Source of the DNA: JACCXG01 sp963750935
Lineage (GTDB): Bacteria; Acidobacteriota; Vicinamibacteria; Vicinamibacterales; 2-12-FULL-66-21
Length of the DNA stretch: 64,000 bases
NCBI GenBank assembly: GCA_963750935.1
Contig: CAVVSR010000009.1
Span: 248,001-312,000, forward strand
Direction: 5' to 3'
Part shown: piece after piece, positions 9,702-17,880 of the stretch
Numbering within the stretch: the first letter of the stretch is position 1
Layout: every line of letters starts with the position of its first letter
Made by a program: the position numbers and the translations under genes
The notes under the pieces: generated by a model
The model's database searches: none
What the model was told of the DNA's origin: nothing
What the model saw: only the letters and a program-made list of their open reading frames with translations

Positions 9702-11102
9702 CTACTCTTCCTTGCGGTTCGGCGGCGGGCCCGAGGGAACGATGACGCTCAGGTCGATCGCGTGGGCCATTGCCTGGTAGCCCGCCCGGTTCGGGTGCAG
9801 CTTGTCGCCGGCCCCGCCAATCGTGCTGCCTGGCTGATACTCCGGGCGCAGCGCGCCGGTCGTGTCGTCCCGCGTGGCGCGATCGAAATCCACCGAGCCG
9901 TCGAAGAGGCCGCCGGTGCGGATGAACGTGTTGATCGCCTGCCGGCGCGCGTCGACGTCCGGTGTGCCGGGCGCGCCGGCGGCACCGAGCGCCGACGTGA
10001 TCGTCGCGCCGATGACGCGAACCCCGCGCGCGCGCAGCCGCGCGACGCCGCGCGTCAGGCCGTCGATCACCGCCTCCGCGGACGCTCCCGGCGACAGATC
10101 GTTGATCCCCTCGAGCCAGATCACCGTCGCGAGTCCCGAGAGACTCAGGAGATCGCGATCCATCCGATCGAGCGCCGACGGTCCGCCGGCAAACGGCGAC
10201 TGCGGCGAGTACTCCGCCGGGCCGGTGATGCGGTTGCCGCCGATGCCGGCATTGACGACCGAGATCCGCGATCCATGGACGGCGTGCAGGCGGCGCGACA
10301 GGACGTCCGGCCATCGATCGTCGCCATTCAGGGTCGACCCGGTGCCGTCGGTGATCGAATCGCCGAAGCACGCAATCACGACCGTCGCGTCGGGCGCCAT
10401 CACGTCGAGCGCGTCGAGGAAATACCACGACGTCGTCGTGAACGGAAACGCGGCGTCCGACTCCTCGCCGCCGCGGCTGCCGCCGCGCGGCGCGGTCACG
10501 TACGAGGTCTGCAGCGCCTTGGCGTGCCAGGTCATCGGACCGGTGGGCGCGGCGGTGTGAAAGCTGACCGCGAGCTTGCGGCCGTCGAGCAACGGCGCCG
10601 CGGCGCGCTCGACGAAGCGCAGCGCGACCGCATCGCTCCACGCCGACCTGCCTGCCGGAATCGTCACCGTCGATCGGCCGCCGTCGAACGTCACCCGCTC
10701 GTTGGTCCCGTTGACGACGGCGCCGCCCGTCGCCTGCAGCCCGACGAACACGTCGTCGAACGTGACCGGTGCCGTGCCGAAGGCGTTCGAGAAGCGAAGC
10801 CGTACGCGGCTTCCCCACAGGTCGGGCCTGACGATCAGGCGGAAGGTCTGATCGACCGCGCCGCGGGCCTCGGATTCGAAGACGGCGTCGAGCGCCGGCT
10901 GCGCGGCCGGATTGCCGGAGGGATAGGGCCCGTGGGCGGAGGCCGCCCATGACGCGACCCACTTCTGACCTGCGGGAAGCGGTTGTTCGGGTCGGGCCGC
11001 CGAGGACAGGCCGGCAACGGTCATTGCCATGGCCAGCATGGCCAGCCATGGCCAGCGCCGTGGCGAGTGAGATGCGTGACGCTGAACGGCGCATATGCTC
11101 AC
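9702..11102 (-). CDS. secreted SGNH/GDSL hydrolase, two-domain
   Basis: About 466 residues from the GTG at 11102, chosen because it places a signal peptide (WPWLAMLAMAMTVAGLSSAA) near the N-terminus; a longer ATG-less extension is possible. Residues ~40-210 form a beta-rich accessory domain. The SGNH catalytic domain follows: ACFGDSITDGTG (nucleophile), NAGIGGNRI, WLEGINDLSP and the Asp-His block GGAGDKLHPNRAGY. This two-domain form is typical of secreted GDSL esterases active on polysaccharide or lipid esters. It reads cleanly over its full length. Upstream on the other strand is the sirtuin scrap. Confidence 0.87.
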   Translation of the reverse strand: MSICAVQRHASHSPRRWPWLAMLAMAMTVAGLSSAARPEQPLPAGQKWVASWAASAHGPYPSGNPAAQPALDAVFESEARGAVDQTFRLIVRPDLWGSRVRLRFSNAFGTAPVTFDDVFVGLQATGGAVVNGTNERVTFDGGRSTVTIPAGRSAWSDAVALRFVERAAAPLLDGRKLAVSFHTAAPTGPMTWHAKALQTSYVTAPRGGSRGGEESDAAFPFTTTSWYFLDALDVMAPDATVVIACFGDSITDGTGSTLNGDDRWPDVLSRRLHAVHGSRISVVNAGIGGNRITGPAEYSPQSPFAGGPSALDRMDRDLLSLSGLATVIWLEGINDLSPGASAEAVIDGLTRGVARLRARGVRVIGATITSALGAAGAPGTPDVDARRQAINTFIRTGGLFDGSVDFDRATRDDTTGALRPEYQPGSTIGGAGDKLHPNRAGYQAMAHAIDLSVIVPSGPPPNRKEE

Positions 11103-11134
11103 CCGCGCCGGCTCACGCCAGTTCAGCTTCGACA

Positions 11135-11235
11135 ATGCTGACGTCCGAGGCCGTCGGCACCACGTCACGCCGGGTGTTCGCGCTCACCGGCGCCGGCTGC
11201 AGCACCGCGTCGGGCATCCCCGATGTACCGCGATC
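11135..11235 (+). pseudogene. sirtuin (Sir2) N-terminal scrap
   Basis: From the ATG at 11135 the frame reads RVFALTGAGCSTASGIPD, which is the NAD-binding GAG(I/C)S...GIPDYRD signature of Sir2-type NAD-dependent deacylases. At GIPD one extra base hides the expected YRD, which appears in the next frame. The remaining ~200 residues of a sirtuin (catalytic His, zinc-binding Cys pairs) are absent. A decayed methyltransferase reading the other way takes over within about 40 bp. This is therefore a remnant and not a working enzyme. Confidence 0.6.
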
Positions 11236-11274
11236 TTGCCGAAGTGGCGACGTGGATGCTCCGGCCGCCGAGTC

Positions 11275-12122
11275 ACGATCAGGCGCTTCGCGCCAGGACT
11301 TCATCGTCCTGGCGCAATTGGCCGCGCGAGAATCGTCGGTGGCACGTGATCTCGTTCCAGTCGTGGATGATGTGCGACAGGATGTAGGCGTCGCCGCCCG
11401 GCGGCACGCGCTCGAAGAAATCGCCGTGCTCGATGGAGACACGGTCTTCAACCCCGTGCGCACGCAGCAGCGCCGGCGCGTCCGTGACGACATGCGGGCG
11501 ATCGAACAGGACGCCTCTCGGCTGCGGGTGCCGCTTGAGGATGTGGCCGAGCATGTTCCCGGTCGCGCCGCCGACGTCGACGATCGTCGAGACGCGCGAG
11601 AAGTCGTAGGCGGCGGCCACCGCCGGCGGTTCGGCCCCGTGGATGCCGACCATGGCTTCGCTGAACTGCGCGGCCTGGTCCGGCGGTGCTGCGCCAGATA
11701 CTCGAAGAACGGCATGCCGAAGACCTTCTCGATGGCGGTCTTGCCGGTCTCGAGCGAGTCGGAACTCGGCGAAGGCGTCGCGGATCGCGGCGCCACCCAT
11801 CACGATACGGTCGACCGCGCGCGCTCCGGGCGCGTCGCTCTTCAGCGCTTCGCCGAGGGGCGTCAGCGCGAATCGGGCGCCGCCATCCTGACGTCAGGAT
11901 CCCGAGGCTGGCCAGCGTGCGCATGAATCGGTGCAGCGCGCGCGGGTTGGTGCCGGTGACGACAGCCAGGTCGGCGGCCGCACGCGGACCGTCAGCCAGA
12001 TGATCGGCGAGACGCAGGTTGGCCGCGGTGATGACGAACTGCGACACCCAGTACGCCATGCCCATCTGGATGATCTGGGCGTGCGGGGGCAGCGACGCGG
12101 GAGACTCGTTGGGGCTGGACAT
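11275..12122 (-). pseudogene. O-methyltransferase (acetylserotonin-type), decayed and truncated
   Basis: The N-terminus is intact: residues 1-75 (AQIIQMGMAYWVSQFVITAA, then LRLADHLADGPRAAADLA) form the dimerisation/winged-helix domain of plant-type O-methyltransferases. The rest is spread over all three frames. RFALTPLGEALKSDAPGARA sits in one, KTAIEKVFGMPFFEYLAQH in another, and the SAM domain TIVDVGGATGNMLGHILKRH through HIIHDWNE in a third. Pieces resembling NCARTMKPGAKRLIV lie in two more shifted segments. At least four breaks occur in 850 bp. The last ~80 residues are missing where it meets the sirtuin scrap. In the family these enzymes methylate phenolic or polyketide hydroxyls. Here both decay and 3' truncation argue for a pseudogene. 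Confidence 0.75.
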
Positions 12123-12230
12123 GTGGCGGCTACGCTATCACACGCGATCCGGGCCGGCGGCGTGCATGGCGCCCGTGCATCGTCCGCATCGTCCACGACG
12201 GAGCAGCCGCTCGGGGTAGACTCGCCAGAG

Positions 12231-12878
12231 ATGCCTGACGTCAGCGTCAACCTCTGGGGCTCGGCCGAGCACGCGCTCGCGTATCTGGCGCGCATCGACA
12301 TGATTCCTCATCGGAGCGAAGGCGAGCGCGCCCTGCTCGAGTTCGTGCCCGAACAGGTCGCGCGGGTGCTGGATCTGGGGAGCGGCGACGGCCGTTTGCT
12401 CGGCCTCGTCAAGCTCGCCCGCCCAGAAGTCCAGGCGGTGGCCCTGGATTTCTCGGACACGATGCTGGACCGTTTGCGGGAGCGGTTCGGGAGCGATGCG
12501 CGCGTCAGCATCTGCGCGCACGACCTGAGCCAGCCGTTGCCTGAATCGCTCGGCACTTTCGACGTCATCGTGTCGAGCTTTGCGATCCATCACGTCGAGC
12601 ATCCACGCAAGCGGGCCCTGTACACCGAGGCCTACTCGATGCTCCGGCCGGGCGGCGCCTTCCTGAATCTCGAGCACGTCGCCTCACCGACGGCCGCGCT
12701 CCACCTGCAGCTTCTCGAGGCCCTCGGGGTCAGCCCTGCCGACGATGACCCGTCCAACAAGCTGCTGGACGTCGAGACGCAACTGTCATGGCTCCGGGAG
12801 ATCGGCTTCGTGGAGGTGGACTGCCACTGGAAGTACCGAGAGCTGGCCCTGCTTGCGGGCTCGAAGCCTCGGGACTGA
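12231..12878 (+). CDS. class I SAM-dependent methyltransferase
   Basis: 215 residues from the ATG at 12231. The SAM-binding core begins with motif I RVLDLGSGDGRLLGLV at about residues 43-58, followed by the acidic end of strand 2 (VALDFSDTML), HDLSQPLPESLGTFDVIVSS (motif II region) and the post-II AYSMLRPGGAFLNLEHV. This is a small ubiE/type-11-like methyltransferase; the substrate cannot be read from sequence. The ATG is preferred over a longer upstream frame because the upstream part overlaps the divergent O-methyltransferase and has no domain content. It is followed within 18 bp by the regulator gene at 12896, so they may form one transcript. Confidence 0.85.
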   Translation: MPDVSVNLWGSAEHALAYLARIDMIPHRSEGERALLEFVPEQVARVLDLGSGDGRLLGLVKLARPEVQAVALDFSDTMLDRLRERFGSDARVSICAHDLSQPLPESLGTFDVIVSSFAIHHVEHPRKRALYTEAYSMLRPGGAFLNLEHVASPTAALHLQLLEALGVSPADDDPSNKLLDVETQLSWLREIGFVEVDCHWKYRELALLAGSKPRD

Positions 12879-12895
12879 AACGGCGGTCTAGCTTC

Positions 12896-14045
12896 GTGGT
12901 TCGATACCGCTTCAGTGAGTTCACGCTCTCGCCGCAGCGGCGGGTCCTCGTCCGGGAAGGGCAGGAGGTCCCGCTCATTCCCCGCTATTTCGATCTCCTG
13001 CTCCTGCTGATCGAGCGGCGCCGTGAGGCGGTGCATCGCCGCGAGATCTTCGAGCGTGTCTGGGGCGATGTCGTGGTGTCGGAGAGCGCGCTCAGCCAGG
13101 CCGTGCGGACCATCCGGCGCACGCTCGGCGACGACGACCCGCGCGAGCCGCGCTTCATCCGCACGGTCTCGCGCCACGGCTACCAGTTCGTCTTCCCCGG
13201 CGTCATCGAAGAGACCGACGAGGTCGGGGCGCTGGGACCGCCATCGGATACGGACGCGAGATCCGGCAGCACCATGCCGTTCGAACCGCCGATGACGGCC
13301 GGTGCGGTGACGCCCGAACCGCAACTGCGACAGGCCGTACGAATCGCCGCGACACGATGGACGCGGGCCGCAGCCGGTGGCGCCGTGGCCGGGATCGCCG
13401 CCGGTGGTCTCGGCGGGCTGGTGCTGGCCGCCGCTCCGGACAGGTACCGCCCCGATCGCGATCGCGCCGGTCCTCGCGGTCGTCGCGGGCGTGGCCGGTG
13501 GGGTGGGTGGCGCCGGCGTCGGCGCGGGCCTGGCGTTCGCGGAAGCGGCGGTTCGCGCACAGCGCACACTCGCGCTCACGTCCGCTGCGGCGCTCGGCGG
13601 CGGCCTCGTCGGCTTCATGGTTCAGTGGCTGACCCGCTGGGGCCTCGCCGCGCTGGTCGGCCTCGACCTCGACATCGGCGGCGGGCCGGAAGGTCTCCTC
13701 ATCGGAGGATGCGCGGGCCTGGGCTTCGCGCTCGCGACCACGAAGGATGACCGGCTCGAGAGCACGCCCCGAGGGACGCGGCTGCAGGCCGCGATAATGA
13801 CCGCCGTCACCTGCGGACTGGCAGGCCTGGCGATCACGCTCGCCGGACGTCCGCTCGCCGGCGGCACCATCCACGCCATCGCCGACGCCGCAGAAGGCTC
13901 CCGCGCGACGCTGGCCCCCCTCGGACGACTGATCGGCGAGCCCGACCTCGGCCCCGTGTCCAGCGCGATCATCGCCTTCGGCGAATGCGCCCTGTTCGGC
14001 CTCGGCCTGACGTGGGGCCTGCTGCAGAACCCGGAGAACCCGTAG
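12896..14045 (+). CDS. winged-helix one-component regulator with membrane domain, one frame break
   Basis: About 382 residues after fixing one frame break near 13437. From a GTG start the first ~105 residues are an OmpR/CadC-type DNA-binding winged helix: YRFSEFTLSPQRRVLV, LIPRYFDLLLLLIERR, VSESALSQAVRTIRRTLGD, and the wing FIRTVSRHGYQFVF. A linker (about 105-150) leads to a strongly hydrophobic region with many small-residue helices (APVLAVVAGVAGGVGGAGVG, SAAALGGGLVGFMVQW, AAIMTAVTCGLAGLAITLAG) to the end. This is the CadC-like plan of a DNA-binding head on a membrane-embedded sensor. The membrane part resembles no sensor I know by name. Signal and target unknown; the methyltransferase 18 bp upstream is a candidate partner. 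Confidence 0.72.
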
Positions 14046-14098
14046 AACCCGGCAGAACCCGTAGAACCCAGTAGAACCCGCAGAACCCCGCAGAACCC
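14026..14098. repeat. eight AGAACCC direct repeats
   Basis: AGAACCC occurs eight times with a period alternating between 9 and 10 bp. It begins inside the last codons of the regulator gene and runs past its stop. The rest of the gap to 14176 shows no other feature. It is a short-period satellite that may arise by slippage. It is too short and irregular for a CRISPR array and has no spacer-like unique segments. Confidence 0.85.
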
Positions 14099-14175
14099 AA
14101 GTAATCACCCCCATCTCACCGAACCCTCACCCCCCGTGAGAACTCGCCGGGGGCCCCGCGGCGTCCTTCTTACCA

Positions 14176-15119
14176 ATGACCGCTTCATTCCAACGCCATC
14201 GCGCGGCTGTACGTGCGCGCCTGCTCCGCTCGGACCACCGGCGCGCCGGTCCCGGCAGCGTCACCTGGAAGGTCAACCGCGAGGCGATCGTCGTCGCGAG
14301 CTGGGGCCGCGCCATCCTGCTGCAGCTGGCGCATCCGGCCGTTGCCGCCGGCGTGCATCACCACAGCTCCTTCCGGGGCAGCCTGCGCGCGAGTTACCGG
14401 CGGCTGCACTCGACGGTCGCCGCGATGCTGGCGCTCACGTTCGGCGATACCGAGCAGGTGATCTCCGCGGCTGCCGGCATCAACGCGATTCACGACCGGG
14501 TGCGCGGCCGCGTGCCGTCGTCAAGTCATGACGCGACGGGCCAGACCTACTCCGCTCACGATCCCGAGCTGCAGCGGTGGGTGCATGCCACGCTGCTCGA
14601 ATCGATTCCGCTGACCTACGAGCGGCTGGTGGGTCCCCTCCCCCTTCGGGAACGCGATCGGTACTTCTCGGAGGCGGCCATCCTGGAGCCGCTGCTGGGG
14701 ATGCCGGCTGGATGGCTCCCGCGGGACTCGGCGCAGCTCGAGGCCTACATGCGCGAGAAGCTGTCGGACGGCGACCATTGTCGTGACCGAGACCAGCCGG
14801 GCGCTCGCACGCGCGGTGCTGTACCCGCCGCAGTGGTATCTGGCCTGGCCGGCGTTTCGCGCGATGCAGCTCCTCACGATCGGATCGCTTCCGCAATCGA
14901 TCCGCGAGGCTTACGGGTTCGAGTGGCACGCGCGCGACGAGCGGGCGCTGGCGCGCTGGACGACGGTGCTCCGAACGTCGCTGCGGCTGCTGCCGCCGCT
15001 CGCACGCGAATGGCCGATGGCGAGACGTCGGCGATCGCGAGGGCGCGGCAGACCGCAGTCCGCACGTTGCGCATGGACTGGAAGACGGACGACGCGGCGA
15101 AGCCCCTCGGAAAAAATGA
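14176..15119 (+). CDS. MpaB/latex-clearing-type oxygenase family protein (DUF2236), frame-broken
   Basis: About 310 residues when corrected. The first frame holds VTWKVNREAIVVASWGRAIL, LQLAHPAVAAGVHHHSSF, then AAAGINAIHDRVRGRV and HDPELQRWVHATLLESIPL, the conserved His-containing pieces of the heme-binding MpaB/Lcp-like oxygenase domain. Near 14778 one extra base shifts the frame; TETSRALARAVLYPPQWYLA and RTSLRLLPPLAREWP follow. The expected stop, TGA at 15117-15119, lies in the third frame and would overlap the next ATG (ATGA), so a second break probably lies between 15000 and 15110. Family members include a rubber oxygenase and fungal MpaB-type oxidases; the substrate here is unknown. Confidence 0.72.
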
Positions 15120-16333
15120 AAGGTCGCATTCAAACAGTCATCGCGTTGGCCGTAGTCGGCGTCGGCCTGCTGGTCGCGGCCGTCATGGGCCTGTTCGCAT
15201 ACATGAGCCTGACGGCAAGGCCTCTGCACCCGGATCCGAACGACGTGCGATCCGTGACGCGTTCGACCCCATCGCCAAAGTGGACTGACGCGGTGGAACA
15301 GGCGCGGCAGAGCGCGCGTGCGGGTCTCGCCGAGCAGAACCTGCCGGGACTTTCCGTGGCGGTCGGCGTCGGCGGCGAGATCGTGTGGGCCGAAGGCTTT
15401 GGCTGGGCAAATCTCGAGAGCCGCGACGCGATCACGCCGGAGACGCGGTTGAGGACTGGAGAAGCGTCCAAAGCGCTGACGTCCGCCGCCGTCGGGTTGC
15501 TGCTGGAGAAGAACAAGCTGAACCTCGACGACGAGATCCAGAAGTACGTGCCTGATTACCCGAAGAAGCAGTGGCCCGTGACCGTGCGGCACTTGATGGG
15601 ACATGTGGCCGGCCTCAGGGACGACCCGGGCGACGAGGCATCGCTGTCGCCCTGCGAGCGGACGGTCGAAGGACTGCGCCTCTTCGCCACACAGAAGCTG
15701 CTGTTCGAGCCGGGCACCAAGTACCAATCATCGAGCTACAGCTGGATCCTGGTGAGCGCGGCCGTCGAAGCGGCGGCGGACGAGCGGTTCTTCAGGTTCA
15801 TGCGCTCGCAGATCTTCGAGCCGCTGGGCATGTCCGCCACCAGACCCGACTCGGCGAACGAAGAGATTTCCCATCGGGCGACTTTCTATTTCCCGGGGTT
15901 CGGAGGAGATCCCCGCTACGGGCTGGACCTGGCGCGCGAGGGGGACCATTCCTGTTACGCGGGCGGCGGCGCGTTCCTGTCCACGTCGTCGGACCTGGTG
16001 CGGTTCGGCATGGCGGTCAGCCAGGGCAAGCTGCTGCAGCCGGCGACGGTCCAGCTGCTGCAGACCCAACTGCGGCTGCCCTCCGGAGAGGAGACCGGCT
16101 ACGGTCTTGGCTGGAGGCTCGAGACGCTTCCGCTCGCGGGGGAACAGGCGCGGATGGCGGGACACGGCACCAAGAGTGACTTCATCGGTGGCACGACCTA
16201 CCTCATGACGTTTCCCGAACGCGGCATCGTCGTCGCCGTGATGACGAACACGGCGTTCGGGGACGCGAAGTCGATCGCGTTGAAGATCGCGGACGCGTTT
16301 GCCGCGCAGGGGAAAACACCAGCGGCGAAGTAG
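15116..16333 (+). CDS. beta-lactamase/LACTB-like serine hydrolase homologue with altered active-site motifs
   Basis: 405 residues: an N-terminal membrane anchor (VIALAVVGVGLLVAAVMGLF), then a class C beta-lactamase-type fold. Regions such as NLPGLSVAVGVGGEIVWAEG, PVTVRHLMGHVAG, IFEPLGMSATR and GAFLSTSSDLVRFGMAVSQG match LACTB-like serine hydrolases closely. The active-site motifs do not. The SxxK box reads E116-A-S-K119, so the nucleophile position is Glu. The usual Y-S-N/T box is SSSYSW, and the HxG/KTG box is GHGTKSDF. It may be a non-catalytic membrane-tethered binding protein, or it may use the nearby Ser118. Its ATG overlaps the presumed MpaB stop, which suggests coupled expression. Confidence 0.82.
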   Translation: MKGRIQTVIALAVVGVGLLVAAVMGLFAYMSLTARPLHPDPNDVRSVTRSTPSPKWTDAVEQARQSARAGLAEQNLPGLSVAVGVGGEIVWAEGFGWANLESRDAITPETRLRTGEASKALTSAAVGLLLEKNKLNLDDEIQKYVPDYPKKQWPVTVRHLMGHVAGLRDDPGDEASLSPCERTVEGLRLFATQKLLFEPGTKYQSSSYSWILVSAAVEAAADERFFRFMRSQIFEPLGMSATRPDSANEEISHRATFYFPGFGGDPRYGLDLAREGDHSCYAGGGAFLSTSSDLVRFGMAVSQGKLLQPATVQLLQTQLRLPSGEETGYGLGWRLETLPLAGEQARMAGHGTKSDFIGGTTYLMTFPERGIVVAVMTNTAFGDAKSIALKIADAFAAQGKTPAAK

Positions 16334-16373
16334 AGGTACGAGAGAATCAGAACGGCAGCCGCCGCATCGACCC

Positions 16374-16736
16374 ATGAGCGCGAAAGACAACGTCCGCACC
16401 GTCTACTCCACCGCGACCGATGGCAAGTGCCCGGTCTGTGGCTGGCCACAGCGCTCCTGCATGTGCAGCGGCCAGGCGCGTCCTTCCAGCGAGCCGCTGC
16501 CGGCACGCATCGTCGCCAAGCTGCGGATGGAGAAGAAGGGGCGCGGCGGCAAGACCGTGACGGTCGTCTACGACCTGCCGAAGAACGACGCGTTCCTGAA
16601 GGAGCTGGGCGCGCGACTGAAGCGCGAGTGCGGCACGGGCGGCGCGGTGACGGAAACCGGCATCGAGCTGCAGGGGGAGATGCGCGACCGCGTGCGCGTC
16701 ATCCTCCAGGGACTCGGTTACACGGTCAAGGGCTGA
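16374..16736 (+). CDS. SUI1/eIF1-like translation factor (YciH type)
   Basis: 120 residues. The first ~35 hold a four-Cys cluster CPVCGWPQRSCMC that could bind zinc. The SUI1 domain follows: KLRMEKKGRGGKTVTVVYDL, LKELGARLKRECGTGG, then the GIELQGEMRDRVRVIL strand. Bacterial YciH-type proteins are homologues of eukaryotic initiation factor 1 and may increase start-site fidelity. Length and motif order match the family exactly. The ATG at 16374 is the only sensible start, 40 bp after the previous stop. Confidence 0.9.
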   Translation: MSAKDNVRTVYSTATDGKCPVCGWPQRSCMCSGQARPSSEPLPARIVAKLRMEKKGRGGKTVTVVYDLPKNDAFLKELGARLKRECGTGGAVTETGIELQGEMRDRVRVILQGLGYTVKG

Positions 16737-16755
16737 CCGCGTCGGCGCGGACTCG

Positions 16756-16778
16756 TTCACGATTCACTGCCTGACACC
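16756..16778 (+). repeat. dispersed repeat TTCACGATTCACTGCC-type, copy 1
   Basis: A 23-bp element that starts TTCACGATTCACTGCC and ends TGACACC. The same sequence recurs at 17699-17720, 23700-23722 and 29632-29654, and inverted at 17666-17688. It lies in the 160-bp gap after the SUI1 gene; the rest of that gap is featureless. Confidence 0.9.
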
Positions 16779-16897
16779 GTCGCCGTCCAGGCCAGGATTG
16801 TCAGCCGGCGACAGGATTGCCATCGCCGCCGGGCACGGCAATCCGCGATCGCCCGATTTCGCGGCGGCACGATCCTCGCAGCAGCCCATCGCCGATC

Positions 16898-17638
16898 ATG
16901 GCCTGGTTCGAGGTCTCCGGCCGGCGCCTGCGCTTTTGCCGAACGTCCCGCGACCCTGTGCGGGAATGGCTCGCGTCCGGCGAAGGCGAGCAGGCGGTTC
17001 AGCACGCCGCGCGCGAGGTCCGCTTCTCGCTGTTCGGTCGCGCCCGCGTGGCACGGCGCCAACTGACCCGGACGCTGTCGGACGCGATCAATTCCTCTTC
17101 CGTCCGCGCGGCACTCGCCGTCGAGTGCGAGCACTTCCTCGCCGCGTGGACGGCGCTCGCGTACGCCCCGGCGCTGCCGCGATTGACCCTCGACGCCCGT
17201 CGCCTCGTCGTGGTGCCGCGCACGATGATCGTGGGCCGGGCGGGCAGTCCCGCCGCCTCACGCCTGGGCGCGGCGCTCGATCCAAGCCTGCCGGACGGGT
17301 TCGCCGCGTTCTTCACGCGCTGGGTTCTGCGCGCGATGGACGAGACGATCGTGCGCGCGGCGCCGGAACCGAAGCGTCCGCTCGATGCGCAGGAGTCGTG
17401 GGCGTGCGTGCACGTCGACCGGGAATTCGTGTGGGTGGATCCGTCGGTCTCAGGCGAGTCCTGGCGAGGTCACGTGATGATGTTCGAGCTGCCGCCCGAT
17501 GGTCTGCGGCGCCGGCAGCGGCAGGCGCTGACCGACGCCATCGCGGAGTTGACGGCGTCGCTGCCCAATCTCACGCGCGTCGCGCGCGACCGCACCGTGC
17601 GCCTCGCGGCCGGCGAGCTGGCCTCGATGCGATTCTGA
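16898..17638 (+). CDS. hypothetical protein, no recognised domain
   Basis: 246 residues, starting MAWFEVSGRRLRFCRTS; this ATG is preferred because upstream codons are low-complexity. It is rich in Arg and Ala, with no signal peptide or transmembrane segment. A segment ARRLVVVPRTMIVGRAGSPA and a Trp-rich stretch (ESWACVHVDREFVWVDPSVS) are its most distinctive parts. Codon bias is as expected for this genome and the frame is clean, so it is probably a real cytoplasmic protein. I do not recognise the family. A short GC hairpin followed by AAAAGGG (17647-17666) sits just after the stop and might end transcription. Confidence 0.6.
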   Translation: MAWFEVSGRRLRFCRTSRDPVREWLASGEGEQAVQHAAREVRFSLFGRARVARRQLTRTLSDAINSSSVRAALAVECEHFLAAWTALAYAPALPRLTLDARRLVVVPRTMIVGRAGSPAASRLGAALDPSLPDGFAAFFTRWVLRAMDETIVRAAPEPKRPLDAQESWACVHVDREFVWVDPSVSGESWRGHVMMFELPPDGLRRRQRQALTDAIAELTASLPNLTRVARDRTVRLAAGELASMRF

Positions 17639-17665
17639 GCAGCGGTCCCGCGAGCGCGGGAAAAG

Positions 17666-17720
17666 GGTGTCAGGCAGTGAATCGTGAAGTGCTGTCGATT
17701 CACGATTCACTGCCTGACAC
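17666..17720. repeat. perfect inverted pair of the dispersed repeat (22-bp stem hairpin)
   Basis: Two copies of the TTCACGATTCACTGCC-type repeat in opposite orientation. GTGTCAGGCAGTGAATCG... at 17667-17688 is the exact reverse complement of 17699-17720, with a 10-base loop (GTGCTGTCGA). A transcript in either direction would form a 22-bp hairpin. The layout resembles REP/BIME-type palindromes spread by REP-associated transposases, though no such transposase is in the window. It lies between the hypothetical gene and the lipoprotein gene. Confidence 0.9.
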
Positions 17721-17813
17721 GCAGCGCAACCCTCCGGCGTTCCGGCAGCGCCGCCAGGCGGCCTCGCACTGGCCGGGATCCTGGCCGAGGCGATGGAGGT
17801 CTACTGGGCTGGG

Positions 17814-17846
17814 AGGTCCACCGGCATTCGTAGTCGGCCGTCACTG
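17814..17846 (+). repeat. direct repeat, left copy, flanking the lipoprotein gene
   Basis: AGGTCCACCGGCATTCGTA (19 bp exact) plus a further 14 bp with three mismatches (30/33 overall) is repeated at 18938-18970. The two copies bracket the single gene at 17881-18936. The rest of the 17721-17880 gap holds no gene. One frame (ALAGILAEAMEVYWAG) looks like a short stretch of coding sequence, but I cannot assign it. Confidence 0.8.
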
Positions 17847-17880
17847 GGCGCTACCGTACCCGGACCAGCGGGAGGTGCTT

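Noticed and set aside
14026..14098. Possible CRISPR array
   Set aside because: Units are 7 bp with 2-3 bp between; there are no spacers and no cas genes.
17666..17720. Integron attC site beside the lipoprotein cassette
   Set aside because: It is a perfect palindrome with no bulged bases, and its half-copies recur alone elsewhere; attC sites are imperfect and cassette-linked.
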